Below are positions 24,111 to 35,821 of a DNA stretch of 64,000 bases, one piece after another. The stretch lies in NCBI GenBank assembly GCA_014905825.1, contig JACGCN010000007.1, positions 62,001 to 126,000 of the forward strand, written 5' to 3'. Positions within the stretch are counted from its first letter, which is position 1. Each line of letters starts with the position of its first letter. The DNA comes from Lyophyllum atratum. Taxonomy: Eukaryota; Basidiomycota; Agaricomycetes; Agaricales; Lyophyllaceae. The position numbers and the translations under genes are program-made. A model generated the notes under the pieces. The model was not told the origin of the DNA. It was given only the letters and a program-made list of their open reading frames with translations, and searched no databases.

Positions 24111-24437
24111 CGTCGTCCCCCTTCAGAGGCATTCGACGAGGAGAGCCGTAACCTTACGCAGGGTCGAGTGAGGCGCCCCAGCAGCTAAGGGCTGGGGAAA
24201 GTGTCAGGTTCCTCCAACAAGCATCAGGACTTGGGATCACGACAACATCGACCCGACCGTATCGCGCTACAGCTCGCAAGCTTTTGCCAAGTCCCTCAAC
24301 ACGTCAAACTCGATCCCTGCACATCGAACGCCTGGCAGATCCCGGTTCTGCGTATTCATGATCACGCGACGGTGACTGGGGGTAAGGTCAAAATCTGAAA
24401 GAAGTATGAGCACACAGCCGTCGAGGAGGCCAGGCTG

Positions 24438-24990
24438 GACCATTAAGTAGATGTGACCAGCTGCCTTCTCAGCTAGCAGTTCCCAGGCATCGACGGCAGC
24501 ATTGTCCGTGGGGGTGCGAGGTGATGACACAACAGGCACAGTAGATTTGCCTGAAACGATGCGCCCTGGGACATCAGCCAGGCTTGCATTTCACCTGACC
24601 AGGTGGGATAATTGGTAGCATCGAGTTTGGCAAAGCCAAGTTTGGTGGTGTTGGAATTGGATGATGACATGATGGCGCTTTGGGGTGTTCTGAACACTAT
24701 GAATCAAATGGAATACAACCAAGTTCCAGCAATAATGAGCTGGCAGGGTTCCAATTTGAGCCTTCAGGAATGTGTGCAGCAGGAAAATCGAGGTATAGTA
24801 AATGTAGGTATGTAACTGCTGACTTCCCAGTTGTAACACCTCCCAGATCAACGGGGTTACCGCGATATTTCTGAGGTAGGTTATAAGCAACACCCACTAA
24901 AGGATAGAGGCCCAACAGTTGGAAGGCAAAGTAACTAAAGGGAGCTGCACACACTATAAAGGCAAGTGAGAATCAAAAAATCGAACTAAG
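24438..24990 (-). pseudogene. Copia gag N-terminus and leader, unit 1
   Basis: Minus strand: the gag start codon lies near 24671 and the frame gives TKLGFAKLDATNYPTWSGEM and QAWLMSQG, the UBN2-type gag N-terminus. After a frameshift it continues VVSSPRTPTDNAAVDAWELL and AEKAAGHIYLMV, where block X interrupts it. About 300 bp of leader separate the gag start from the primer site. The same frameshift is present in the copies at 33929, 37308 and 44087, so none makes intact Gag. Confidence 0.8.
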
Positions 24991-25015
24991 CTCTTAGAGC
25001 GCGGGGCCCATAACC
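24991..25015 (-). promoter_or_regulatory. Primer binding site resembling half of a Met tRNA
   Basis: The 25 bases next to the LTR on the internal side contain, on the plus strand, AGAGCGCGGGGCCCATAACC. This looks like the D-arm end and anticodon arm of a CAU tRNA, with GGGCCCATAACC matching the anticodon loop of many initiator Met tRNAs. Copia-type elements are known to prime from a cut tRNA half rather than the 3' CCA end. The same site flanks the LTRs at 34507, 37886 and 45057. Confidence 0.6.
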
Positions 25016-25378
25016 TGTTAGGACAGGCAAGCGCAGGGATGTCAGGTTAGACAGCTACAAGCTGAAGTCCGAAGTTAGAAACTTGTTTATTGGAGGAACT
25101 GACTGATCTACTCACCTGAAGTCCGAAGTTAGAAACTGGGGACTTCAGGTCAATCTAATCTACTATATATACTGTGCACAAGAAGGCTGTGTGCACTGGT
25201 TAGATAGTAGCTAAGGAAACTGATCTGGTCAACAGGCAGTGTAGTAAGTCACCATCAAGATGGTGATGCAACCAACACAGCCTGCAACACAGGAATGCTG
25301 TACAGTAACAACCATCAAGATGGTTGATGGGAGATAGGTTGGGAACGAGATTAGATAGCCCAGAAGGCGTTTCTAACA
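25016..25378 (-). repeat. Copia LTR 1 (363 bp)
   Basis: Bounded by TGTTAG and CTAACA. On the minus strand it follows the polypurine tract of the RT/RNase H unit at 25437-26209 and precedes the primer site of the gag unit to its left. It therefore serves as the 3' LTR of one copy and the 5' LTR of the next. Inside are two inverted pairs around CATCAAGATGGT and a TATATATA word. It differs from the LTR at 34507 by only about one base. Confidence 0.88.
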
Positions 25379-25392
25379 CTCCCCCCTCAACC
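25379..25392 (-). promoter_or_regulatory. Polypurine tract of copia unit
   Basis: On the minus strand GGTTGAGGGGGGAG directly abuts the LTR start TGTTAG, as required for plus-strand priming. It is present also at 34870-34883. At 38249 and 45420 it is replaced by unrelated flank, which marks those LTRs as outer ends. Confidence 0.75.
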
Positions 25393-25436
25393 AGCATATC
25401 TCCAAGTCAAGAAATAATAAGTAATCGAGAGGGAGA

Positions 25437-26209
25437 TTAAACGAAAATGCCCATGTGTAGTCTACAGAATTCGACTTTTGGAAGAGGAAGGGGTTTAGTA
25501 AGTATATCTGCCACTTGTTCAGTGCCAGGGATGTGATGAGGCGCAATTTTGTGTGCATCTACAACATCTCTAAGCCAGAAATAACAGAGATCAAGCTGTT
25601 TCATGCGCCCATGATGCTCGGGGTTCTTGGTGACACTGAGAGCGGATTGGTTGTCAATCATGAGGGGAGAGGCTTCCTTGACTGTGTAGCCCATCTCATG
25701 CAAGATGTTGCGCATCCATAGGATCTCCTTCCCAGCTTCAACTGCAGCAATGTACTCTGCTTCAGTCGTTGAAAGCGCAACAAAGGTTTGCAATTTGCTG
25801 CTCCAGCCAATTGCTCCACCACCAAGTGTTGTCAGATATCCCGCAGTAGAGCGTCCAGAATCCGGGCAATCACCATGAGAAGCATCGCAGAATGTGGTAA
25901 ACAGCTCTGTGCCCAGACTACCATTGTAATGCAGCTTGTAATCAAGTGTGCCTTTGCAATAGCGCAACAAATGCTTGACTGCAGCCCAGTGCTTGGGTCC
26001 AGGAGATGAATTGAAGCGACCTAAGCATGACACTGCATAGGAAATGTCGGGGCGGGTCATTGTAGAAAGGTATTGCAAAGAGCCAACTGCATTCAAATAC
26101 GGCACATTGCGCATTTCCTCAATTTCTGCTGGTGTTTGAGCATGCATTGCTTTAGAAAGCTTTGTCCCTGGTGCCATAGGCGTGGAGACGGGGTTGCAAT
26201 CGCTCATGC
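25437..26209 (-). pseudogene. Copia RT C-terminus and RNase H, unit 2
   Basis: The frame reads GMSDCNPVSTPMAPGTKLSK, then NVPYLNAVGSLQYLS, TRPDISYAVSCLGRF, YCDASHGD-like CDASHGDCPDSGRSTAGYL, SSKLQTFVALSTTEAEYIAA and the end ADILTKPLPLPKVEFCRLHM. These are the standard copia RT-thumb and RNase H blocks, with the RNase H Asp and Glu residues present. At 26209 it jumps directly into the GAG-pre-integrase region, so the RT catalytic core and integrase are missing. The reading frame of this part is otherwise intact. Confidence 0.88.
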
Positions 26210-26212
26210 CGT

Positions 26213-27295
26213 GCCATAGGTTCAGATCAAGGGTAAGCGTCGAGGTAATGCCTGCAAACTCCGAAATTGGTTCAGTGGATCCATCCAAACGTGCAGAGTT
26301 GTTGGAGTTAATGGATGCACAAAACAACTTCTTTCCATCTAAACCGAAATGCATGGCTTTAGAATCAATGTGGATATGATAGCCTTTATTTCGAGTTAAG
26401 TATAGACAGGATAGAAGGTTGTTTCGGAGTAAGGGGACGTGCAAGACTCTGGTAAACTCTATAGCTCTGAGCTCCTTGCCATTGACTATAAAACTACAGA
26501 AACAACTCCAGCTGAATAAATAAGCGTGTTGTCTGCTAACCTGATTGGAATGCGACAGGGGGTATAGTTGCGAACCCAGTTTTGGTGAGGTGTCATGTGA
26601 GTAGTGGCGCCTGTGTCTGCAATCCAATCAAAGTCAGCATGGAGCTGAAGCGGAGTAGAGAGATCAGAATGATCTGGGAGACGAGTACTTGCATTTCCAG
26701 CGAATTCCTCGGGGGTGTCCTTGGCTGCATTAGCCTGTTCTGAGCGCTTTTTCTGGCGTGGCCTTTGTGCATTGTCTTTAGCCTGCTTCTGTGCCCTTTG
26801 GTAAGCGAAGCATTTAGTCACATTATGACCAGGTTTGCCACAGAAGTCACAAATTGCGTTGACCAGGGCTGCAGCCATGGCAATTGTGGAGGCAGAAGTG
26901 TCTGCAGTGCAACGACGACGTTGGGTTTCCTCTGTAACAAAGGCTTGCTGAATGGTCGCTTTGTCGAGTTTGTCAAGAAGGAGGAGAGACGAGGTGAAGT
27001 TGGAGAACTCTTCAGGCAGAGATCTAATGAGTGCCATGGAGGCTAGCTCACTGTCCAATTCGTCAATGCTGAAGGAAGCAGGGCGCAAATCCTTGATGCG
27101 ACGCAATGCCAGGTCAACTCTGTTCATAAGAGTTTGAAGTGACTCCTCTTCCTCCTTTCTGATAGAGAACAAGTCGTCATAGGCATTGAAACGAGTGCCA
27201 GGGCGCTTTTGCAGATGCACTTTCTCTAGTGCTTTCCACATCTGCACAGAGTCATCAGAGACCCCTTGAAAATGGATCCTCTGGTTAGAAACGAC
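26213..27295 (-). pseudogene. Ty1/copia relic 2: gag core, protease, part of GAG-pre-integrase
   Basis: Near-identical to 18627-19708 (constant offset 7587). Here the pre-integrase domain is truncated after LTLDLNLWHG and fused to the RT end through an ATGCC microhomology. Most of the HHCC domain is lost. The right end meets block X at 27296 exactly as in relic 1. Confidence 0.85.
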
Positions 27296-29688
27296 TGCAA
27301 ATAAACTTGTGAGCCTTCAGCATACTCGCAAATAATGAACGACGGACACCCTTGTCTGGGTATGGAAACCCATTCCGGCTTTGATCCTTGGTCAAATAAA
27401 TGTTCTCGTAACTCTTTGGAAGTCAAGTCAGCAGAATCTACAGTTTGCATGAGTAAGTAAAGAGCGGAAGAATACACCATATTGGACACACCATCAAAGA
27501 AGAGAGGATCTTCTTCGTCTTCAGCAGCATAGCCGTCATCCTGTAGAGGCTTCTTCTGCCAAGCGAAGAGCCTCAGCCAAGGAGTCGGCACGAGGATCCA
27601 ATGGATCTGCCCCAGCACTAAACAAGATGCGCTGACCCACGGCGTCCAAAATTGGGCTTCCTCCTCGACCGCAGATGGCTCATGATGGTCTGTGCCGTCG
27701 CCCGTCGGAAAATCGTCACCCTCCGTGTCCTCCGTCATGCGGCGCGTCTGGTGTGAAACTGTGAAGATTAAGGTCAGCGCATAAGGATATTGTGAGCTCT
27801 CACCCTCATGGTATTCGTCTACAGTGCCAGTCTCGCATGGGGTCTCAACGGCTTCTCTTGAATTCGAGGTGCTAGCTGTGTGCGGCGTGGTGCCCTTTTT
27901 CTTTTGGTCGCGATTGCGGGATGCTTGCACATGGTTGCTCATTTAAATATGTTTTGGCAGACTTTTGAGGTCAATGAAGCCGCTTGTGCCAGGGATGACA
28001 GGACATAGCTTACATTTGGCTTGTTTATGGACTATTGTGAACTCTGTAAGTGAGACAGACCTATCAGTACGTGTAACAAGCTGAAGATGGGGAGATTCGA
28101 TACCTGAGAGGTCTAACTTGACCTTCTTCGCAGCCGACCATTTTGCTGACATGTCGAAGCGTCGTCACAGAAAAGATATCATCCGAGGGTTGGGAGAGAT
28201 GACCGACAGATGTTCGAGGACACAACGTTCAATTCAGGTCGACAGGAATGTGTCAATACCGTCACAAGAATGTTTATATGGGGTCTGCATCTGGAAAGCT
28301 TCAGATGCTTCCAGTCGTGCCCATGTAATGAACGCGATCAAGCAGCATACACTCCGTCTATCCGGGTGCAGCGCTGTGAGGAAAGCCTGTTCATTATGAC
28401 TGTACTGAGTACAGTAGTCGTGATTGCGAGCCCGAGGTGGATTGAACGTTCTAGGCAAGGCATTGGCAGGTGTTCGGACAAGCTAATTACCCCTTGGCCG
28501 TCACTGGATGGAGTGATGATTGTCGATATGACTGTTTATGATTTCCTGCGATTAGGTCTGCTTCACGTCGATTTTCCGGAAAGAAACGACGAGTTTTAAG
28601 AATTGTTGAACAGACGGTAGAGCCAGCGTTACGCCAGCTGGCAGTCTGCTCAGCTGCCCTGTAGAGCCAGTTGAGAACCCCGGTTGATGTTATAGATCAT
28701 GGCATGTGTTTTACAACTGTTATAGATCATGGCATGCGTATTGTGTAGCATATAAAGATGGCGAGCATATAAAGATGAAATTTGAATGATAAGAGATATA
28801 CTTTGCGACTTCATGGCTGCCTCATCGCCGTGCAAGGTACGAGGGAAGAGGTGTTAGAGGTGAAGGAAGATGGTGTGAGAGGCAAAGGAAGCCATGATCT
28901 GAGAGGGAGCCGTGATGATGATGCGTTGATGGATGGTGATGGGAAAGTAGCACTAGCTGGGGTCTTAGCTGGGACTGGACTGTCTTGCGGGGAGGTGGAC
29001 CGTGATTTTTCTGGCCTGCGGCGCCTTCTGGCAAACTTTGGCGGGGCAGGCATACAGTTTGTAGGGGAGGCGAAAACACTTTCTCACTTGAAAATTGGTG
29101 GTCCCATATTCCTCGAACTGTCTATTGTGTTGTTTGCAGCTTCACTTCTTCGCCGTCCCAATCGTCTTGCCATTCACCTGCGCAAAACAGACCATGAGTA
29201 TACTCAACAAGGCTATGAATTGGGGAGAAACCGTTCATACCTTCGCGGCGAACCGCAGGGTCGTCAACGAATCCCACGAGGGGCGATAGGGTGAACAACA
29301 TCTACAGCCTCGTGAGCACATTCCAAGAAGAAGAACAGGATGTAAGGAACATACCAGGGTCTTCGAATCCCCGCTAAGCGAATTCTGCAGCAAATACGTC
29401 AACTACCCCCAAATAACGCTGGTCCTGCATCGTCAACGTAAGATGCCCCGCCGTCGACTGCATCACCAACTTCGCCTTGAGTGACGACACCTCCCTCCTC
29501 TCCCTTTTCATATCCTCCTGACACGACCTCAAAACCTCACCCACGTCCAGCACCTCCCTCGCATGTCTCTTCTTCAGCGCCTTGATCTCGTCTGACGCGT
29601 TTACCAGCTCGCGGCGCTGGTTCAGATTGTGGTTCCGTGCGGCTGGGAGCTCGCGGGAGATGGAAGAGGGAGCTTGGTGACGGCCATG
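27296..29688 (-). repeat. Block X, copy 2 (truncated)
   Basis: Matches 19709-22101 base for base as far as I can follow. It then breaks after CGGCCATG and restarts at the equivalent of 20203, giving the next copy. The break lies inside the coiled-coil gene and fuses its end to the BED-fragment frame (one frame spans 29374-29841). Confidence 0.85.
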
Positions 29689-32600
29689 TTGTGAGCTCTC
29701 ACCCTCATGGTATTCGTCTACAGTGCCAGTCTCGCATGGGGTCTCAACGGCTTCTCTTGAATTCGAGGTGCTAGCTGTGTGCGGCGTGGTGCCCTTTTTC
29801 TTTTGGTCGCGATTGCGGGATGCTTGCACATGGTTGCTCATTTAAATATGTTTTGGCAGACTTTTGAGGTCAATGAAGCCGCTTGTGCCAGGGATGACAG
29901 GACATAGCTTACATTTGGCTTGTTTATGGACTATTGTGAACTCTGTAAGTGAGACAGACCTATCAGTACGTGTAACAAGCTGAAGATGGGGAGATTCGAT
30001 ACCTGAGAGGTCTAACTTGACCTTCTTCGCAGCCGACCATTTTGCTGACATGTCGAAGCGTCGTCACAGAAAAGATATCATCCGAGGGTTGGGAGAGATG
30101 ACCGACAGATGTTCGAGGACACAACGTTCAATTCAGGTCGACAGGAATGTGTCAATACCGTCACAAGAATGTTTATATGGGGTCTGCATCTGGAAAGCTT
30201 CAGATGCTTCCAGTCGTGCCCATGTAATGAACGCGATCAAGCAGCATACACTCCGTCTATCCGGGTGCAGCGCTGTGAGGAAAGCCTGTTCATTATGACT
30301 GTACTGAGTACAGTAGTCGTGATTGCGAGCCCGAGGTGGATTGAACGTTCTAGGCAAGGCATTGGCAGGTGTTCGGACAAGCTAATTACCCCTTGGCCGT
30401 CACTGGATGGAGTGATGATTGTCGATATGACTGTTTATGATTTCCTGCGATTAGGTCTGCTTCACGTCGATTTTCCGGAAAGAAACGACGAGTTTTAAGA
30501 ATTGTTGAACAGACGGTAGAGCCAGCGTTACGCCAGCTGGCAGTCTGCTCAGCTGCCCTGTAGAGCCAGTTGAGAACCCCGGTTGATGTTATAGATCATG
30601 GCATGTGTTTTACAACTGTTATAGATCATGGCATGCGTATTGTGTAGCATATAAAGATGGCGAGCATATAAAGATGAAATTTGAATGATAAGAGATATAC
30701 TTTGCGACTTCATGGCTGCCTCATCGCCGTGCAAGGTACGAGGGAAGAGGTGTTAGAGGTGAAGGAAGATGGTGTGAGAGGCAAAGGAAGCCATGATCTG
30801 AGAGGGAGCCGTGATGATGATGCGTTGATGGATGGTGATGGGAAAGTAGCACTAGCTGGGGTCTTAGCTGGGACTGGACTGTCTTGCGGGGAGGTGGACC
30901 GTGATTTTTCTGGCCTGCGGCGCCTTCTGGCAAACTTTGGCGGGGCAGGCATACAGTTTGTAGGGGAGGCGAAAACACTTTCTCACTTGAAAATTGGTGG
31001 TCCCATATTCCTCGAACTGTCTATTGTGTTGTTTGCAGCTTCACTTCTTCGCCGTCCCAATCGTCTTGCCATTCACCTGCGCAAAACAGACCATGAGTAT
31101 ACTCAACAAGGCTATGAATTGGGGAGAAACCGTTCATACCTTCGCGGCGAACCGCAGGGTCGTCAACGAATCCCACGAGGGGCGATAGGGTGAACAACAT
31201 CTACAGCCTCGTGAGCACATTCCAAGAAGAAGAACAGGATGTAAGGAACATACCAGGGTCTTCGAATCCCCGCTAAGCGAATTCTGCAGCAAATACGTCA
31301 ACTACCCCCAAATAACGCTGGTCCTGCATCGTCAACGTAAGATGCCCCGCCGTCGACTGCATCACCAACTTCGCCTTGAGTGACGACACCTCCCTCCTCT
31401 CCCTTTTCATATCCTCCTGACACGACCTCAAAACCTCACCCACGTCCAGCACCTCCCTCGCATGTCTCTTCTTCAGCGCCTTGATCTCGTCTGACGCGTT
31501 TACCAGCTCGCGGCGCTGGTTCAGATTGTGGTTCCGTGCGGCTGGGAGCTCGCGGGAGATGGAAGAGGGAGCTTGGTGACGGCCATGCTTTACGCCGATG
31601 GTGGTGGGTGTTGTGAGGGTGGGTGGGCATGGTTTAGGGCGAGGAGAGGGTGATATGTGGAATTTGGAGCTCTCGAAGCGTTTGAGCAGGAAGTCGTACT
31701 CCTTGCGGAAGTGCGCCTGGAGGGTCGCCTTACCCTTTATATTTTGGGATGTCCCCTGTATCATCCTCTTCCTCAGGAAAACTTTTCCTGCTGACCACTC
31801 TGCAGATGGTATGGGGGAGCATGCCGGTGGCTGCAGAGACTTCGGTCTGTGTCAAGGTGGAATATTTTGCGAGCCACCTTATGCGCTGGCGAGTTCCTTT
31901 GTCCGTCCGTTTTGTTGGGTTCCTAGAACTATCAGATTCGTGTTCAGTATAATATGCAAGAGACGTTGAACCACTTGACGTACGAGTTGCTCATTGGGTC
32001 CGTAGAAGTTGCAAGAGAAGTGGGATTTGAAGTACGAGATAACCTGAATATGGTGTGAATGTGAGTGTGAACGTGGTCGCCTGGAAAACAGTCAGAACAT
32101 GTCTCTACAGCCACATTGCCCGCGTACCTAACATGACCATGAGCAACCACCAATTGCGGCATTGACGGTGAGGAGATGCCGAGTGGAACTCGATTGTGGG
32201 GCACGGGGCACGAGGCCAACCTGGTGGACGTCGATTCACGAAGTCGACACGGAGAGTTCTTGAGATTGATTTTGGGGAACACCACGTCTGCGACGGTGAC
32301 TGAGAACCAGAGTCTATACATGTATGTAAGTTTGGCATATGTGCGAGGCTGGCCATGAAGGGCTGCAAATCTATTGGGAGGCGAGGCGGATGCGAGAAGA
32401 TTTAGGACGTACATTTTGGCTTTCGTATGCTTCGCTATGCTCTCGTGTTTATGTTAATCTCTCGCGTTCTCATCCAGCGTGAGTCCTTCGCAAAAGGATG
32501 TACCGGGTGCTGATCGAGTTTGAGGTCGGATTCTTCGTGCAATAAAGCAGTTAGCTCGGATACAGGGAGACTATGCTCAACTAACCGAGTAACATTGAGG

Positions 32601-33928
32601 AAAAGGCATCTAAGCCTGCTCGATAGCCGTTGGAGCCTGAGACTGCCCGAGAAGCGGAGCACTCGAGCGTTAAAGTGTGACCTGTCGACACGGAAACACA
32701 AATTCCAGGGCCACTCTAGAAGCAGCGAGGGCGAAACGCACAGCGTGCCCTTTCAAGCCGCCTTCCGTCCCAGGTGACACCGCCGCTACGAGCGCAGACA
32801 GTCGTCAGACATCACGCGCCTTATCCACCACGGCCCGGAGCACTCCAGATTTGATGCTCACATCCTCGCCCCTCTCAAGCTCTCCAAACACGATCCACGA
32901 ACTCGCCCACGGCGCTGATCCAGAGTTTTGCCTTCACCAATGTGGGCAATATCTGTACATCGCCTCCTTCGCCGAGTCCCAAGCCCAGCCCGCTAATTGC
33001 CGCATCGACAGGTTGGATAAGAGGAACACCAGAATGGAACTTCGCCAAAGCGAAGCGCATGCATCAGGGGGAGTGGTCGATGTGAAGTTGATCCCTCCAC
33101 ACCTTCCCCGCTTCCTAACACGCGCTTAGGGCCCAGAATGTCATGTATCCCTGCCGCGGTGGCACCGTGTTCGTGGTTATTCGCTGAAGATGGCGAACAG
33201 GCAACGACATCGACGTCGACCGACAGACGACACCACCACCGCACATGCGTCAATTGCTCCCGCCCACGCCGATTCCGACAGTCGAGCACGTCGTTGGAAT
33301 GAATAGGTATGCGACATGGATCACTGACAAACACTCGATGGTCGGCATGGTTTTGTTCCCTTCAAAAGGGGGCTGGTCCCTCCCTGCCGGCCCTGCTTCC
33401 TGGGTCCATGCATTCCACGCAGCAATTGTTCGACGTTATTTGTTTGAGATGGCGAGCCGGGCCATTCAGGTGCGCAGACGAGATGAGACCACCACCGCGC
33501 CCACATCAACATGCGTCCATGCTGTTTCCGACATTGGAGTATGTTGTCGAAATGGATGGGACCGCGACCTGAATCATCGATGAACATGGTGGTGTTGGTG
33601 TCGTCGTCCCCCTTCAGAGGCATTCGACGAGGAAAGCCGTAACCTTACGCAGGGTCGAGTGAGGCGCCCCAGCAGCTAAGGGCTGGGGAAAGTGTCAGGT
33701 TCCTCCAACAAGCATCAGGACTTGGGATCACGACAACATCGACCCGACCGTATCGCGCTACAGCTCGCAAGCTTTTGCCAAGTCCCTCAACACGTCAAAC
33801 TCGATCCCTGCACATCGAACGCCTGGCAGATCCCGGTTCTGCGTATTCATGATCACGCGACGGTGACTGGGGGTAAGGTCGAAATCTGAAAGAAGTATGA
33901 GCACACAGCCGTCGAGGAGGCCAGGCTG
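29689..33928 (-). repeat. Block X, copy 3 (lacks the left 0.5 kb)
   Basis: Equivalent to 20203-24437. Differences from copy 1 are few: a 12-bp insertion near 32030, the loss of a few bases near 33082 and near 33594, and scattered single bases. It ends in gag exactly like copy 1. Confidence 0.85.
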
Positions 33929-34506
33929 GACCATTAAGTAGATGTGACCAGCTGCCTTCTCAGCTAGCAGTTCCCAGGCATCGACGGCAGCATTGTCCGT
34001 GGGGGTGCGAGGTGATGACACAACAGGCACAGTAGATTTGCCTGAAACGATGCGCCCTGGGACATCAGCCAGGCTTGCATTTCACCTGACCAGGTGGGAT
34101 AATTGGTAGCATCGAGTTTGGCAAAGCCAAGTTTGGTGGTGTTGGAATTGGATGATGACATGATGGCGCTTTGGGGTGTTCTGAACACTATGAATCAAAT
34201 GGAATACAACCAAGTTCCAGCAATAATGAGCTGGCAGGGTTCCAATTTGAGCCTTCAGGAATGTGTGCAGCAGGAAAATCGAGGTATAGTAAATGTAGGT
34301 ATGTAACTGCTGACTTCCCAGTTGTAACACCTCCCAGATCAACGGGGTTACCGCGATATTTCTGAGGTAGGTTATAAGCAACACCCACTAAAGGATAGAG
34401 GCCCAACAGTTGGAAGGCAAAGTAACTAAAGGGAGCTGCACACACTATAAAGGCAAGTGAGAATCAAAAAATCGAACTAAGCTCTTAGAGCGCGGGGCCC
34501 ATAACC
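33929..34506 (-). pseudogene. Copia gag N-terminus, leader and primer site, unit 3
   Basis: Near-identical to 24438-25015, including the same gag frameshift. The half-tRNA-like primer site occupies the last 25 bases (34482-34506). Confidence 0.85.
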
Positions 34507-34869
34507 TGTTAGGACAGGCAAGCGCAGGGATGTCAGGTTAGACAGCTACAAGCTGAAGTCCGAAGTTAGGAACTTGTTTATTGGAGGAACTGACTGATCT
34601 ACTCACCTGAAGTCCGAAGTTAGAAACTGGGGACTTCAGGTCAATCTAATCTACTATATATACTGTGCACAAGAAGGCTGTGTGCACTGGTTAGATAGTA
34701 GCTAAGGAAACTGATCTGGTCAACAGGCAGTGTAGTAAGTCACCATCAAGATGGTGATGCAACCAACACAGCCTGCAACACAGGAATGCTGTACAGTAAC
34801 AACCATCAAGATGGTTGATGGGAGATAGGTTGGGAACGAGATTAGATAGCCCAGAAGGCGTTTCTAACA
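34507..34869 (-). repeat. Copia LTR 2 (363 bp)
   Basis: TGTTAG...CTAACA, followed on the right by the polypurine tract. It is shared between the gag unit to the left and the RNase H unit to the right, as for LTR 1. Confidence 0.88.
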
Positions 34870-34927
34870 CTCCCCCCTCAACCAGCATATCTCCAAGTCA
34901 AGAAATAATAAGTAATCGAGAGGGAGA

Positions 34928-35821
34928 TTAAACGAAAATGCCCATGTGTAGTCTACAGAATTCGACTTTTGGAAGAGGAAGGGGTTTAGTAAGTATATCT
35001 GCCACTTGTTCAGTGCCAGGGATGTGATGAGGCGCAATTTTGTGTGCATCTACAACATCTCTAAGCCAGAAATAACAGAGATCAAGCTGTTTCATGCGCC
35101 CATGATGCTCGGGGTTCTTGGTGACACTGAGAGCGGATTGGTTGTCAATCATGAGGGGAGAGGCTTCCTTGACTGTGTAGCCCATCTCATGCAAGATGTT
35201 GCGCATCCATAGGATCTCCTTCCCAGCTTCAACTGCAGCAATGTACTCTGCTTCAGTCGTTGAAAGCGCAACAAAGGTTTGCAATTTGCTGCTCCAGCCA
35301 ATTGCTCCACCACCAAGTGTTGTCAGATATCCCGCAGTAGAGCGTCCAGAATCCGGGCAATCACCATGAGAAGCATCGCAGAATGTGGTAAACAGCTCTG
35401 TGCCCAGACTACCATTGTAATGCAGCTTGTAATCAAGTGTGCCTTTGCAATAGCGCAACAAATGCTTGACTGCAGCCCAGTGCTTGGGTCCAGGAGATGA
35501 ATTGAAGCGACCTAAGCATGACACTGCATAGGAAATGTCGGGGCGGGTCATTGTAGAAAGGTATTGCAAAGAGCCAACTGCATTCAAATACGGCACATTG
35601 CGCATTTCCTCAATTTCTGCTGGTGTTTGAGCATGCATTGCTTTAGAAAGCTTTGTCCCTGGTGCCATAGGCGTGGAGACGGGGTTGCAATCGCTCATGC
35701 CGTAGCGCTCGAGCATGTCAACAATGTATTGACGTTGGGAGAGGGCAATTGAGCGATTGGGATGGTCACGGATGATTTCAACACCCAGCAGGAATTTAGA
35801 AGCGCCCCAAGTCACGGATTT
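34928..35821 (-). pseudogene. Copia RT end and RNase H, unit 4
   Basis: Same as 25437-26209, but it retains about 110 bp more RT (KFLLGVEIIRDHPNRSIALS, QRQYIVDMLERYGMSD). The join to pre-integrase lies at about 35830 and is slightly different from that of relic 1: AGAGAGCT is absent. The extra base that shifts frame just before KFLLGV is shared with 18390 and 39860. Confidence 0.85.

Larger units (their letters stand above)
19709..24437 (-). repeat. Block X, copy 1 (4.7-kb foreign segment inside copia gag)
   Basis: The copia gag frame stops at 19708 and resumes at 24438; the intervening 4,729 bp is unrelated to copia. The trinucleotide GAC flanks it on both sides (19706-19708 and 24438-24440), compatible with a 3-bp target duplication. 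No terminal inverted repeat is evident: the left end reads TGCAAATAAACTTG and the right end GGAGGCCAGGCTG. It carries a BED-like gene fragment, short direct repeats, an HTH/coiled-coil gene and a tandem duplication, listed separately. Copies, whole or partial, are at 27296-29688, 29689-33928, 37100-37307 (internally deleted) and 40614-44086. Confidence 0.75.

Noticed and set aside
19709..24437. Block X as a Helitron
   Set aside because: No TC start, no CTRR end and no insertion between A and T; the junction shows GAC on both sides.
19709..24437. Block X as a CACTA element because of the 3-bp flanking GAC
   Set aside because: The ends do not carry CACTA or any inverted repeat, and no matching transposase is visible.
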